DNA of 22,500 nt from Chrysomallon squamiferum. Its lineage: Eukaryota; Mollusca; Gastropoda; Neomphalida; Peltospiridae. The notes beneath the pieces were generated by a model. That model saw only the letters and a program-made list of their open reading frames with translations. It searched no databases and was not told the DNA's origin. The translations under genes and the position numbers were made by a program. The stretch spans positions 22,673,915-22,696,414 of the forward strand of contig CM022679.1 of assembly GCA_012295275.1 (NCBI GenBank), in the 5' to 3' direction. This document shows, piece by piece, positions 1 through 10,322 of this stretch. Every line of letters starts with the position of its first letter. The stretch's first letter is position 1.

Positions 1-86
1 AATAAATATATAAATAAATAACAAAACCAACAAACGCTATAGATAACAGCATCAACAACCATAATAATAGAAAAAATATAACTATA

Positions 87-100
87 ACTACTACTACTAC

Positions 101-174
<74 letters not shown>

Positions 175-193
175 ATAATAATAATAATAATAA
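87..193. repeat. (CTA)n / (TAG)n / (AAT)n triplet repeat
   Basis: A short ACT run (about 87-100) meets a long TAG/AGT run (about 101-173), followed by AAT units to about 193. The ACT and AGT runs are reverse complements, so the junction near 100 can fold back on itself. A poly-A stretch follows at about 277-295. No coding signal. Confidence 0.95.
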
Positions 194-299
194 CAAATTA
201 AAAAAAAGTCAAACAGACTGAAAGTTAAAATATCCAGAAAGAAAACAAATTACAAACAGATACACACACAAACAAAAAAAAAAAAAAAAAAAAAAGAAA

Positions 300-889
300 T
301 GCACTTAGAAATCATTATCCAATATTCTAGGTTAATTGCATTATTATGTTCATTAAGCATCTCTCAAGGTTACATTATTTCGGTTAAGATATAAAAAAAA
401 TTGTTTGTTAATTACGAACACTACAAGTGCACCGAACATAAATAACCATTGAGATTATTATAAACACCGGATAAAAACAATCAAAGAAAAATAATATCTG
501 TCTTTTATAACGATTCTGCATATTTGTCACATTGGACGACAAGACAGTTTTGTATTGACTGGTGAGAAATTACAGACTTCTGATGAGAAATTACTGCATA
601 CGGCAAAGTAATCATTCAATCGAATAATCCATGACCTTGATGAGCTTAGAACGGAGATGTAAAAACAGAAATGCGGAGTAATGAATATATATATACTACT
701 ACTACTGTCTGCAATGGACTCTGTGAGAACCGGCCTTTGTCTAATCCGGATATTTGTGTAAACAGCCATCATTGCGAAGTACAGTCAAGCTATCGATAGT
801 CAGTTTACGAACAAAACACCTTCTAATCCGGATGTGCATTTTAATTCCGTTGTTTTATATCTGTAATGCAACTGCACTGCAAATGATAA
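300..889. other. Unassigned AT-rich stretch
   Basis: No convincing gene, RNA or repeat is seen. A minus-strand open frame at 527-772 has no recognisable domain and a low-complexity serine/tyrosine stretch caused by a short (TAC)n run. Part of this stretch may be eroded 5' sequence of the retrotransposon that becomes recognisable near 890, but I cannot align it reliably. Confidence 0.5.
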
Positions 890-1611
890 ATTCTTGTCCC
901 TAACAGAAATGGTTTCTATTCTGCCATTTTCTTCTTTGCTATCAGATGTCCACAGGCCTTTATGTATCAAACTGCATATGCAAATAAATCGTGAGAATAT
1001 TGTAACTCATACTTCATCAAGCTCTAAGGAAGTCCCAAGCAAATGGTGTCATGACAAAAAAGCAAACATTTTGCGATAATTTTAAAAAGCAGAAGCATTT
1101 GTTAAATGAAATATCAAAACAATTACAAGACTGCCAGTCAAGGGACGTTGATTCTGAATTTTTAAATAATATAGTCTCTGATATAAATGCTGTATTTATA
1201 ACTGCAGCCAAAAAAACATTTGGGAAGAAATCCACCTATAATACAATAAAGAAACATCCTTATAATAAGGTCTAGTTTAACACAGCTTGTAAAGCTACAA
1301 GAAAGGAAATCAGGAAAGCCAGAAGAAAATTAAAACAATATGGTGGAAGTATACTGAAAGCTGACTTGATGTATAAAGAAATTCAGTATAAACAAACGCT
1401 AAACAGAGCTGTTAGAGAACACAGAATATCTGTTAAACAAAAACTGAAAATACTAAAAAAAACTTCAAATCCCAAAGAGTACTGGTCAGTTCTGAACAAC
1501 AATAAGCAGAGACGGTCAAAAGCAGATGTGTCAATTGATTCTTTACTTCATTTTTTTTCAAAACTCTTAATAGTAAAGTTGATGAGTCTTTGCCTGATCA
1601 TGTAACACCAG

Positions 1612-2555
1612 TACAAGAATTACACAGTCAAAGCCAAGAAACTACTAATGAGATTTTGAACAAGTCTTTTTTCAGCCAAGGAAATATCTACCGCAGCGGA
1701 CAGACTCCATTGTAATCGATCAGCTGGAGAAGACTTTATTATTAATGAATATATTAAGTGTATACTATTAATATTATGTTATATTTATATGTAATGTTAT
1801 TGTTTAATGTTACTCTTGACACAGCAATTATATCATCCGATTGGTTAGTTTGACTCATCAAACCAATATATAAAAATAAAGGTGCTCGAAATAACCCTGA
1901 AAATTATAGACCTATTACATTATTGAGCTGTTTAGGTAAAGTATTTACATCTGTACTTAATTCTAGATTAAATAAGTAAGCTGGATTTCGTAAGCATTAT
2001 TCAAAGTCAGACCATATAGTTTCTTTATACTCGCTAATTATTTTAATGAACAAATGTAAAAAGATATTTTATTGTGCTTTTAAAGATTTTGAGAAAGCGT
2101 TTGACAGAGTCTGGAGAATTGGATTATGGAATAAGTTAATTAGATTCGGCATAAATAGGAAATGTTTTAATGTCTTAGTAAATATGTATAAAAATACTAA
2201 GGCTAAAATTACAACGAACGGTTTGTTATCTGATAGTTTTAATTGTGAAATCGGTTTCAGGCAAGGAGAAAATCTCTTGCCATTTTTATTTTCTGTTTTT
2301 CTGACTTAGAGGAATTATTTATAAATAATAAGGTATATGGACTAGAATCAATTATAGCCATGTTTAGTGAATAATTTCATGTTTATTTAAAGCTTTTTTA
2401 TTCTGCTGTATGCTGATGATACAATACTGTTAGAACAAACACCGGACAATTTTACAACATGGTTGTGAACTTTGGGAATTTGCCAACTGTGGATTAAAGT
2501 TAAACAAAAAAACTAAATATGAATTTTTTGTAAAAGTTAATGAATGTTATTAAAT
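1612..2555 (+). pseudogene. Reverse transcriptase domain of the LINE, broken
   Basis: The RT core can be followed through several stops and at least one frameshift. The pre-finger text IINEYIK is at about 1741-1758. NNPENYRPITLLSCLGK (RT motifs 1/2) is at about 1890-1940. The palm motif A region FKDFEKAFDRVW follows at about 2080-2115; its DFEKAFD carries the first catalytic aspartate. GFRQGENLLPFLFSVF (motif B, usually G-x-RQGxxLSP) is at about 2250-2298. YADD, with the other two catalytic aspartates, is at 2409-2420, followed by TILLEQT and a decayed GLKLN-x-KKT-like segment. Stops interrupt the frame near 1978 and 2307, and sequence between motif B and YADD is damaged. It would have copied LINE RNA at the target site; this copy cannot. 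Confidence 0.85.
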
Positions 2556-2994
2556 GTATGGTTTTAAATTATTGAACTAGTAGTATCCCCTTTGTATTTT
2601 ATAAAAGTGAGAATAATAACATTTTGGGGAACCTAATCTGAAAAACCCAAAAGAAGATTGTAACACATCTATATTATTTAATGCTATGTTATCGATTCTC
2701 CTTGGAACAAATCTGTAAAATAATTTTCCATCACTGTGGTTTTATAATATATTTGACAAACTAACTTTGAAAATGTTAAATGTTTACATGAATCGATATC
2801 CAAAAATTATATGATCAATTTCAATAAATTATGGAAAAATCAAACTGAAACGTCTCCAAAGTGATTAATTATAAAATTTAAAAATTGAATTGAAATTAGG
2901 GACTATGTTACCTGGCCGTAAAAAATGATAATGTCTGAACTAAATTTAGAACCCCTTTGCTAAATTTCTATAAAATTGAACGAATGGTCTAATA

Positions 2995-3085
2995 TTTTAA
3001 GAGAAAACAGAATATGTCGTATCTGTAAACAAAAGGAGATGAATATCATTATATATTTGAATATAATGATCCATGTATTATATCG
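2995..3085 (+). pseudogene. C-terminal Cys segment of the LINE protein, frameshifted
   Basis: One frame reads RENRICRICKQ and a neighbouring frame then reads GDEYHYIFEYNDP. Together they match the short C-x-x-C...H...C segment found after the RT in many animal LINEs, with the terminal Cys apparently replaced by Tyr. It marks the 3' end of the coding part of this element. Confidence 0.6.
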
Positions 3086-3175
3086 AGAAAATTCTCAGAC
3101 AAATATTGAGACACAAATGTAATTTCATATAAAAATTTGTTTAACAGATAAATATATTTTATTAAAAACAATGAA

Positions 3176-3789
3176 GATGATGATGATAATGATGATATAA
3201 TTTAATAATGTTAAATGGTTAATAATAAAACAACATAATAAAAATATTAATAATCAATATAATAAATAAATAAATGGAAAAACAAAAGAAAAAAACAACT
3301 CAAACCATGGGCATATCTCCAAAGGGTCAATTCAGTTTCGCTGTCCATATAAAATATGTGTGTGTGTGTGTGTGTGAGGCATGAATCTTTAAACAATATT
3401 TTATTAAAGGCCCTGTTTTAATCAGAAACAAAACATTGATGTATATATCTACATATTTAATTTATGTTTGTGACAATGGCGTGATCCATATGCAAAATAA
3501 CACACACACATACATACACACACACACACATACATACATATATATAATAGATATATAGATATATATAGATAGATAGATATAGATAGATAGATAGATACAC
3601 ACACACACACACAAACACAGGCACAATGAAATATAACATAAATATAATATTACAAACCGACAACCCACAGCCAAATAAATCATATCGGCACTGTTATAAT
3701 AATAATAATAATACAAAATAATAATAATAATAATAAGAAAGTGTTAGTAATAATAGTAATAGTAATGTGTTATAAAGTAAGTAGTAGTG

Positions 3790-3824
<35 letters not shown>

Positions 3825-4198
3825 TGTTGTTGTTGTAGCATCAGCAGTAGTAGTGTTAGAAGTGGAAGAATCTACATTAAAAGCGGCAACAGCATTCTTT
3901 ACAATGATCATCTTCTTCATCGTCATATTATTTATCATTTTATTATTCATTATCGTCATCATGATTATTATGGTGTGATTATTATATATTATTATTATTT
4001 ATTATTTATTCATTATCACTAGTATTATTATTATCGTCGTCATCATCATCATAATCATTATTTTCTTTAGTTTTATTATTACCACAACTACTACTATCAT
4101 TATTACTACTACTACTATTTTTATTATCAATTTATTATCATTATTATTATTATTACTACTATTATTACTACGACTACTGATACTAATATTAATATTAA

Positions 4199-4238
<40 letters not shown>

Positions 4239-4284
4239 GTTACTATTATTATTATTATTACTATTATTATTATTACTATTTCAG
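3176..4284. repeat. Cluster of simple repeats
   Basis: Mostly low-complexity DNA: (GAT)n near 3176-3195, (TG)n about 3357-3376, (CA)n with TACA and TAGA tetramers about 3501-3613, (AAT)n about 3685-3735, (TAG)n about 3780-3825, then nearly continuous TTA/TAC/CAT triplets about 3900-4280. Open frames here are translations of repeats (poly-Ser, Val, Thr, Tyr), not genes. The TTA/TAC tract runs directly into the splice acceptor of the exon at 4285. Confidence 0.9.
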
Positions 4285-4534
4285 AAAATAACTGGTCACG
4301 ATGGAGCCTGAAGAATCCGCCGGTGCCTTGAACCTCATTCGACTGACGTTGTCTGCGTTCAGCACGGCGTACAACGTTGTTCTCTACGTCATCTACAACA
4401 AGAACTTCAGGGACGGCTTCAAAACCATGTGCCCGCTATGTTTTCGTCAAGCAAGCGGCGTTGTCGCTCCATCTGTTAAACGTACGACTGAGGTTCCCAC
4501 TTCAGAAAGCAGAGGGACAATCAGAGAGAAATAG
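4285..4534 (+). CDS. Orphan last exon (TM7 and C-tail) of a GPCR paralogue
   Basis: A TTTCAG acceptor ends at 4284 and the following sequence closely matches the last exon of the GPCR at 13150-13398. It encodes TM7 (LIRLTLSAFSTAYNVVLYVI), helix 8 (NKNFRDGF) and a short tail with a CPLC pair of cysteines, ending in TAG at 4532-4534. Over 37 codons from GAAGAATCC to GGCTTC I count 3 amino-acid changes and 5 silent codon changes; the C-tails then diverge. One extra C near 4308-4309 puts a TGA in the frame the other copy uses from its acceptor. The receptor frame is open from the ATG at 4301, and an AG at 4305-4306 would give a phase-0 entry at 4307, removing about seven residues of extracellular loop 3. 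Exons 1-3 of this copy are not visible in 1-4284, so they lie outside the window or are lost. It may be a working tandem paralogue or a pseudogene. Confidence 0.65.
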
Positions 4535-4689
4535 TGTTTGTTTAATACGTTTGTACAGATATATAACGTGTTTGCATTCTCTTACAGTAAACGGAGAAAA
4601 GTATTTCGCAAAAGCCAAACGATGTATGGATGGTAGATTCAAGAAGAAAAGGAGAAAGAAGGAGCTGTGAACAGAAGGAGGTGGTGAAG

Positions 4690-4705
4690 GAGGAGGAGGA
4701 GGAGA

Positions 4706-4799
<94 letters not shown>
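4690..4799. repeat. (GGA)n then (AG)n array
   Basis: A short GGA/GAA run passes into about 90 bp of nearly perfect AG. It lies about 170 bp after the stop of the orphan GPCR exon. Open frames across it (Ser-Leu or Glu-Arg repeats) are artefacts. Confidence 0.97.
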
Positions 4800-4803
<4 letters not shown>

Positions 4804-4941
4804 TAGAATACATTTGTAATGATTCTGAAACAAAATTAACATGGAAGTGATATGTGAACTAATTTAATTAATTTCGTGCAAGTAAAGATTAATTTGTAAG
4901 TTGTGTTGTTCTTTTTAAAAAAAATTTAATTTTATATGTTA

Positions 4942-4982
<41 letters not shown>

Positions 4983-5758
4983 CATCATTATCATCATCAT
5001 CATCATTATTATCGTTGTTTCTATGTCCATTTTCATCATCAATACTGAATTTGACTTTTAATCGGTTCAACTAATTTCATGTCAGCAATATTATATTTTA
5101 TAACGTTTCCTCGATGGTGGACAGAAATTGTGTTTGCCTCTACATCTAACAACTGCCATATTTTATAATAACAAAAACAGACAGACACACACAGAAACAG
5201 ATATTTATAACTATAGAGATAAACTTTAGGAAGGCAGAAAGAGAGACAGACATAATTATTATATAGACAGACAGAAAATGGATGGATGGATGGCCGGTGA
5301 AGTGATATTAATATGGCTGAATGAAGGAATGAGATTGTGTCGATCGATGTCAGAATTATTTAGATTGAATTGCATCATGGTTTATTTATATTTATTCAGA
5401 AAATAAAAAAAAAAAAAAATTTTTATTGATACTTACATTTTTCGCTTACGGATATTAAGAGAAAAAATGTGTGTGTGTGTGTGTCTGAGTGTCTGTGTGT
5501 GTGGGGTGGGAGTATATAATAGAAGAGCTAAAACAGATGGGCAATATAAAATAATAAGGCGTCTCTAACAAAAATAAAATGATTATTGGTTTGTTAGAAT
5601 AGATACAACAGAAAACGAAGACACGAGAAAACGCGTTGTAAATTTACAACTCACTTATTGTAACTTACCTGAGATTGGATTCAAAATGTAAAGTGAATGA
5701 ATGGAGAATATAAAACTGATTTTACGACAGAGAAAGTGAATGCTTTCGTCATTCATAT

Positions 5759-5760
<2 letters not shown>
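4800..5760. other. Unassigned AT-rich stretch with small repeats
   Basis: Contains (TTA)n at about 4942-4981, a CAT-rich run to about 5005, (GATG)n near 5278-5292, poly-A near 5405-5420 and (TG)n near 5469-5505. On the minus strand a good donor-like site (CTCAG|GTAAGT) lies near 5665-5672, but the sequence in front of it does not look clearly coding. No gene called. Confidence 0.6.

Positions 5761-5845
<85 letters not shown>
5761..5845. repeat. (CT)n array, about 85 bp
   Basis: Pure CT dinucleotide repeat. The window has six long CT/AG arrays (here and near 4707, 18715, 19650, 20305 and 21841). Confidence 0.98.
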
Positions 5846-5849
<4 letters not shown>

Positions 5850-6780
5850 CTTTTTATATCTTTCTGGAATCTCTTATTTCAACAGATATATTACACACAC
5901 ACCAGTTGATTGATTTTGTTCATGTGTTAATCTTAGAAAAGTGTACACCTATCTCTGGCTAGGTGTTGAACGGTTCCTAACATTTTCGTGTATAGACTAA
6001 TTAGGTACAACACTGCTGGGCTGGCGAAGGGGGACTGCAAAATCTTAGCGTAGAACAATAAACTGTGTCGTGACAGGAAACTACTTCTTCTCTGTTTTGT
6101 ATCACGTGGAGCACTGTGTTTGTGATGTGTAGATTATCTAACAGAGGGTACACTGAACACAAAAATAGAAAATAACTGACGTCTTCTGGAAAATGGAACG
6201 AAAATAAATGAGTTAAATACGAAGTAAAAACCATTCATTTCAATTTTAAAATAGATGATTTTAGTTAAATATTTTAAGATGATTTTTTGACTCATTAATT
6301 TTTCTTTGTTTCTGTTTTGTTTTTTCTTTTCTGTCTTTCGTCTTTGACAATCATTCATTCGTTCTTTCGATCCCTAGTTCGATCTTTCTTTCTCTCTTTC
6401 TGCAAATATAATACGCATTTTCTTCAAACAGATAATAATTAATTATTTGTTGATTTCAAGTACTGACCTTTTTGTCATTTGATACGTCCGTTAGCAAATT
6501 TGTAGATAATTAATACATTTATTTCCTTATTAATTCAATTAAACGAAAACTGTTGCAAAAGAACAATACAGTTATGTAATGCTAGAGTTATAATGGGAGT
6601 TACCTAATGGCAATAGTTGTATTTATGTTTGTGTATGATGTTACTGATGTATCGAGTTCAGATAATGTTTCGTTCCTATACTCAGTCTAAATAAATCGAT
6701 CTGTCTGTCTCTCTGTCTCTATACCACACTCTCTCATACACAAACACACGTAAGTCAATCATGCATTATTCTGTAACACA
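5846..6780. other. Unassigned stretch, no gene seen
   Basis: AT-rich unique-looking DNA. Part of it (about 5940-6130) is less AT-rich, but no splice-bounded open frame, RNA fold or repeat could be supported. Confidence 0.5.
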
Positions 6781-6799
6781 AGAATCATATTATTATTGT

Positions 6800-7065
6800 A
6801 ACTTCTACTACTACTACTACTATTATTATTACTACTACTACTACTACTAGAACTACTATTACTACGACTAGTATTGTATTACTGTTATTTTTCTTGTTAA
6901 TCAAATTCTTCTTATTATTATTACTACTTCTACTGATACTCCTTCTATTAGTGTTAGTAGTAGTAGTAGTTGTTGTTGTTGTTGTAGCAGTAGTTGTTGT
7001 TTTAATACCAATAGTAATACTAGTAGTAGTAAATATCATTAAACATATTATTTTTTAATGTAAAA

Positions 7066-7125
<60 letters not shown>
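6800..7125. repeat. Mixed triplet repeats (CTA, TTA, TAG, TTG)
   Basis: (CTA)n/(ATT)n at about 6808-6860, TAG/TTG runs at about 6955-7000, and (TTA)n at about 7070-7125. The CTA and TAG runs are reverse complements about 130 bp apart. Confidence 0.92.
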
Positions 7126-7127
<2 letters not shown>

Positions 7128-7136
7128 AAAACTCAC

Positions 7137-7221
7137 CTCTTCTTTAACGTTGTATACTCTATGAACAAGGCGTCCCATCTTTCCAAGACTTGGGTCTACC
7201 AAAGTAACATGAGACACAAAT
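7137..7221 (-). CDS. Possible internal exon, unknown gene
   Basis: Read on the minus strand, an open frame containing HVTLVDPSLGKMG and then LVHRVYNVKEE stops exactly at a consensus donor, GAAGAG|GTGAGT (exon end 7137). Composition is mixed and not repeat-derived, unlike the (TTA)n array immediately beyond the donor. The upstream edge is uncertain. An AAG acceptor would start the exon at 7221 and a TTAG acceptor at 7234; neither has a strong pyrimidine tract. The frame stays open past both. I do not recognise the protein. It lies about 1.1 kb downstream (minus direction) of another candidate exon, but the phases of the two do not join directly, so an intervening exon or an unrelated gene is possible. 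Confidence 0.35.
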
Positions 7222-7234
7222 CTTATATGTAACA

Positions 7235-8243
7235 CTAACATTATTACAATAACCACAGATATCACCGCTTGTATTTATCTCGACTGTGTTTTAATAAAGA
7301 GGCCTCACGATAAATCAGTGACATAAAACAATATATTTATAAAAGCTAATCTTTGTAGTTTCATTTTGTATAAATAACATTTACTTAGTAGATAATAGAC
7401 ATCATATATAAAAAAAATAATTAAAAAGAAATTAAAATCCGCATTTTAAATACAGTATAAAATATTACTTATTATTATTAAAGAAAAAAGAAAGAAAGAA
7501 AGAAATTATGTTAATACACAAATAAAAAGTACATCAACTTTATTTAACAAAACGAATGAAAATTATACCTTTAAATGGTATAATGTATAAATCCTAATGG
7601 AAAAATAAAAATAAAGATTTTTTTTTTAAATTATATGTACATTTAACAAAAGTCAATCATTTGTATGAAAAATTAATGTGAAAATACAAATAAACATGTT
7701 TATTTAACTAATATTTGAAGAATAATATTTGAGGAATTTATAACAATAATAATAATTATAAACAAGAAGAAAACTATCAATAAATAGCACATTACCAAAT
7801 AACGTGTGCTGAACGCAAAATGAATGAAATATATATGAAAGCGAAATCTCAGTTCCGCCCATGCCTGACCTTTCCTATCGATTAACATAGCAAAGAATCT
7901 TTATTTATTAAACTTCCCATAGACAGTACATCTCACACCATAGGTTTCATTGAAGAGTACTGAGAAAATTACTGGAACGTAAAGGTTCTACAGAGAGTAC
8001 AGAAGAGGTAACAAAACAATACATACGTGTAGAGAACAGGGACAGATAACTCCAACAAGATATTTCAACTCGTATGTTTAATATTTAAAACCTGTATCAC
8101 CAAAGTATTCTGCATTACATTTTATTTTTCAGATAACCCTCTACCAGCAAAAATTCTACATACATTCTGTTTTCGACGTAAGATGCGTTATATCATAATT
8201 TATAATCCGTATTTGGAAACAGAGCGTAAACATATGTCTTTAC
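7235..8243. other. AT-rich stretch, possible intron between two minus-strand exons
   Basis: Mostly A/T-rich with a (AAAG)n run near 7484-7505. If the exons at 7137 and 8244 belong to one gene, this is intron. I could not find a further exon that repairs the phase between them. Confidence 0.4.
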
Positions 8244-8405
8244 CTTCAGTATGACCCCTTCCTGGCGTTTGTCATTGGTCAGTGAAGCGATCAATTTCAC
8301 TGGGTCAGCCATGGCCAGATGAGAAGGAAAAGGACCAAAGATCTGACCATAATTAATGTCCGTCACAGTAATAACACCTATTGTGCGCTTCCTTCAGACA
8401 GTCGG
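8244..8405 (-). CDS. Possible start-codon exon, unknown gene
   Basis: On the minus strand a TTTCAG acceptor (exon start 8405) is followed by about 93 nt containing an in-frame TGA (8396-8394). Then comes ATG at 8312-8310 in a textbook Kozak context (GGCCATGGC), 23 codons (MADPVKLIASLT, then NDKRQEGVILK) and a donor AAG|GTAAAG, with the exon ending at 8244 in phase 0. The frame is open for 50 codons, from just after the TGA to the donor. A short out-of-frame upstream ORF (MVRSLVL...) overlaps the ATG. This fits a second exon carrying the end of a 5' UTR and the first codons. I do not recognise the protein. The open frame is short, so chance remains a real alternative. Confidence 0.38.
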
Positions 8406-8510
8406 CTGAAATTTAATATAAAATTTAACAATAAATTACTTAGATTAAAGCTATTTTTTTTATTATAATGGCCATAAAGATAAAAACTCACCCGCTTCCC
8501 TAAAACAAGA

Positions 8511-8514
8511 AAAA

Positions 8515-8577
<63 letters not shown>
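8511..8577. repeat. (AAT)n array
   Basis: About 65 bp of AAT repeat. A short (CAGA)n run follows at about 8697-8710. Confidence 0.97.
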
Positions 8578-8710
8578 TCTTATTCTGCAGACATAAAGTG
8601 TTTAGTTGATAGAGACTTCTAAAAATAATGCATGCTGTTCTATGATTACTGTTTCGCGATATTAAATTCTACTTCCAAATCAAGATTTTTTTTCGCAGAC
8701 AGACAGACAG

Positions 8711-9237
8711 AGGGACAGAGAGAGAGAGGAGTACAGAAGGAAACAAAGAAAGACATTTTATAATATATTAATCTGCTGCTATCATACAATAATTTGGTGA
8801 AGCCAAACATAATCAGGCTAAAATGCTTCTGGTCTGTACAATGTCGCTGACTCTGGTTTCTGTCGCAACAACTAAATTACTTTGTTGTTTTTGTTTTGTC
8901 TTTTTTTTTTAGTTTTTTTACGTGTCCTAGGTGTAACACAGCAGCTATGTCACAACCCAACGTCCTCGTTGGTGATTTGATGTGTTGCTGTTGTATACAT
9001 CACTGTTGCTGTTGATAATGTAGAGCTGCAGCAGTTAACAACTGTTGTCTACGGGTGTATTTTAAATGTAGGTTTCATTTAATAATAGTTGTCTATAATA
9101 TAATAATAGATAGATGTACGTTAAATGTAGGGTTGTGGACACGTTTTTCGATTCATTAACTACTGCACTATTTTGAAAGACGCCGCCTCTTTTTACTTTT
9201 TTTTCTTTCTTTTCTTTTCAAACGGTCACAATGGTTA
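8711..9237. other. Unassigned stretch, no gene seen
   Basis: Includes a T/G-rich region (about 8880-9060) with repeated GTTGCTGTTG words. A small perfect hairpin, CCAACG-TCCT-CGTTGG, lies at about 8958-8973. No open frame or RNA gene could be supported. Confidence 0.45.
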
Positions 9238-9444
9238 TTATGTCAGCACAGTGGTTTTGGGAAAAGGCTGGACATCAGTGACGTATGATTTGAGAAACTT
9301 CCAATTAGAATAGTATCGCACAATCTTACTGCCAGTCAGATGATGAACGATTCTTTCGCAGAATTCTTCATTAAAACAGAAAGCATATGATAAGCCGTAC
9401 GGAATGCATTTAACAATGGGGGAAAAAAAGCAACTACTTCCAGT
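9238..9444 (-). CDS. Unassigned open frame, possibly terminal exon or relic
   Basis: The minus strand is open for 68 codons between a TAG (9447-9445) and a TAA (9240-9238), without a good ATG near its start. Sample text is FCERIVHHLTGSKIVRYY and WKFLKSYVTDVQPFPKTTVL. Composition is balanced and not repeat-derived, unlike most frames here. It could be a last exon, a transposon fragment or chance. The + strand also has a 32-codon open stretch over part of it (GYYVSTVVLGKGW). No family recognised and no clear splice acceptor chosen. Confidence 0.25.
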   Translation of the reverse strand, partial: TGSSCFFSPIVKCIPYGLSYAFCFNEEFCERIVHHLTGSKIVRYYSNWKFLKSYVTDVQPFPKTTVLT

Positions 9445-10322
9445 CTACTTCTTTTTATTCCTCCTACATGAAATTTCGACCAATCGAATCACGGTTTGCA
9501 GGCATCATTTCAACATCACGATCAGCTAATTCCGAATTTAGGCTTTTTGTTTTTCACTGAAGTCGTCAATGGCTATAAGTTTTCATTTTTCTTCGTCATG
9601 GAAATATATACCGACTTAATGAAATTATGTGCACTGGATAACTGCAATATCAGAACCTCCGTAACAAATTGATACTGAAATCTGAAATTTACAGATGTGA
9701 AAAATATATCGATATTTAGCGATATCAGAACAAAAAATAAAAAAAGAAAGAAAAAGAATTGTGAACTTTTTATTCTTTGTTGGAAGCGGAACTGAAAATC
9801 ATATAAATTTTGTGAACTACAGAAATTAAATTATTCTTTCCGTTTGAATAAAATATGTTATTGATTTTCTATCAGACGAAACCGTATGAAAAAGCTTAAA
9901 AATATAAATTCAAACTTTCAAAACTATTACAACTATCAGTACAACTATTAGCACCAAAGCGGGTTTCGAAACTGCTACATTCGTGTAACTGCTTCGCGAT
10001 TTGCAAAAAGCTGCCAACATTGTGATAAATTTGGACTGGACAAATTTGTGATTGAAGAATACCTAAAGGTAACTTAAGAAATCGCAATACGATGAGAAAA
10101 AAAGAAAATAATTAAAAAACATAAAAATAATTAGAACGATCTGCTTTTAAAATCATTGTGTATAGCCAAAGTGGATAATGGTTTAATTCTTTAGCTGCAG
10201 AATTGAAATTATTCTTTCCATTTGAATGAACAGGATCCTGTACGTTAAACAATCAGTAATTAAGCGTTTAAACTTTTTCCAAAGCAGAATTTCCTGAACT
10301 TGTGAAAGATTTCAGTATCAAG
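9445..10322. other. 5' flank of the GPCR gene, unassigned
   Basis: AT-rich. An imperfect 40-bp direct repeat (about 9815-9853 and 10190-10229, both containing ATTATTCTTTCC) is spaced about 375 bp. The frame of exon 1 is open back to a TAA at 10269-10271. A CAAAGCAG at 10280-10287 could be an acceptor for an upstream noncoding exon, so the transcription start may lie further upstream. No TATA-type promoter is called. Confidence 0.4.

Larger units (their letters stand above)
890..3175 (+). mobile_element. Degenerate non-LTR (LINE) retrotransposon
   Basis: Several frames on the + strand, in the expected order, encode pieces of a LINE ORF2-type polyprotein. About 894-963 resembles the end of an apurinic-type endonuclease (LLSDVHRPL, the usual S-D-x-x-P-L ending). 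1051-1605 is a lysine-rich linker ending in the common PKEYWSVLN motif. 1615-2555 is reverse transcriptase. About 2995-3085 is a C-terminal Cys segment (RICRIC, then GDEYHYIF in another frame). In-frame stops and frameshifts occur throughout, so it is dead. The layout fits the CR1/L2/Jockey-like groups, but I cannot fix the clade by eye. Ends are approximate; no target-site duplication was identified. A GAT-rich simple repeat follows at about 3175. Confidence 0.85.

Noticed and set aside
3741-4022. Poly-serine/cysteine frame and its antisense poly-threonine frame
   Set aside because: Made of TAG, TTG and TTA triplet repeats in front of the orphan exon.
6001-6358. Overlapping minus-strand frames
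   Set aside because: No domain, AT-driven composition and no splice context; an alignment to snRNA sequence was also considered and did not hold.
7700-7888. Minus-strand frame starting MLIDRKGQAWAELRF as a coding exon
   Set aside because: Only the first ~15 codons look protein-like; the rest is AT-rich Ile/Phe-coding sequence, and no splice sites fit.
9896-10087. Minus-strand frame of 63 codons upstream of the GPCR
   Set aside because: No recognisable domain; length is within chance in this DNA and it lies in the likely 5' flank.
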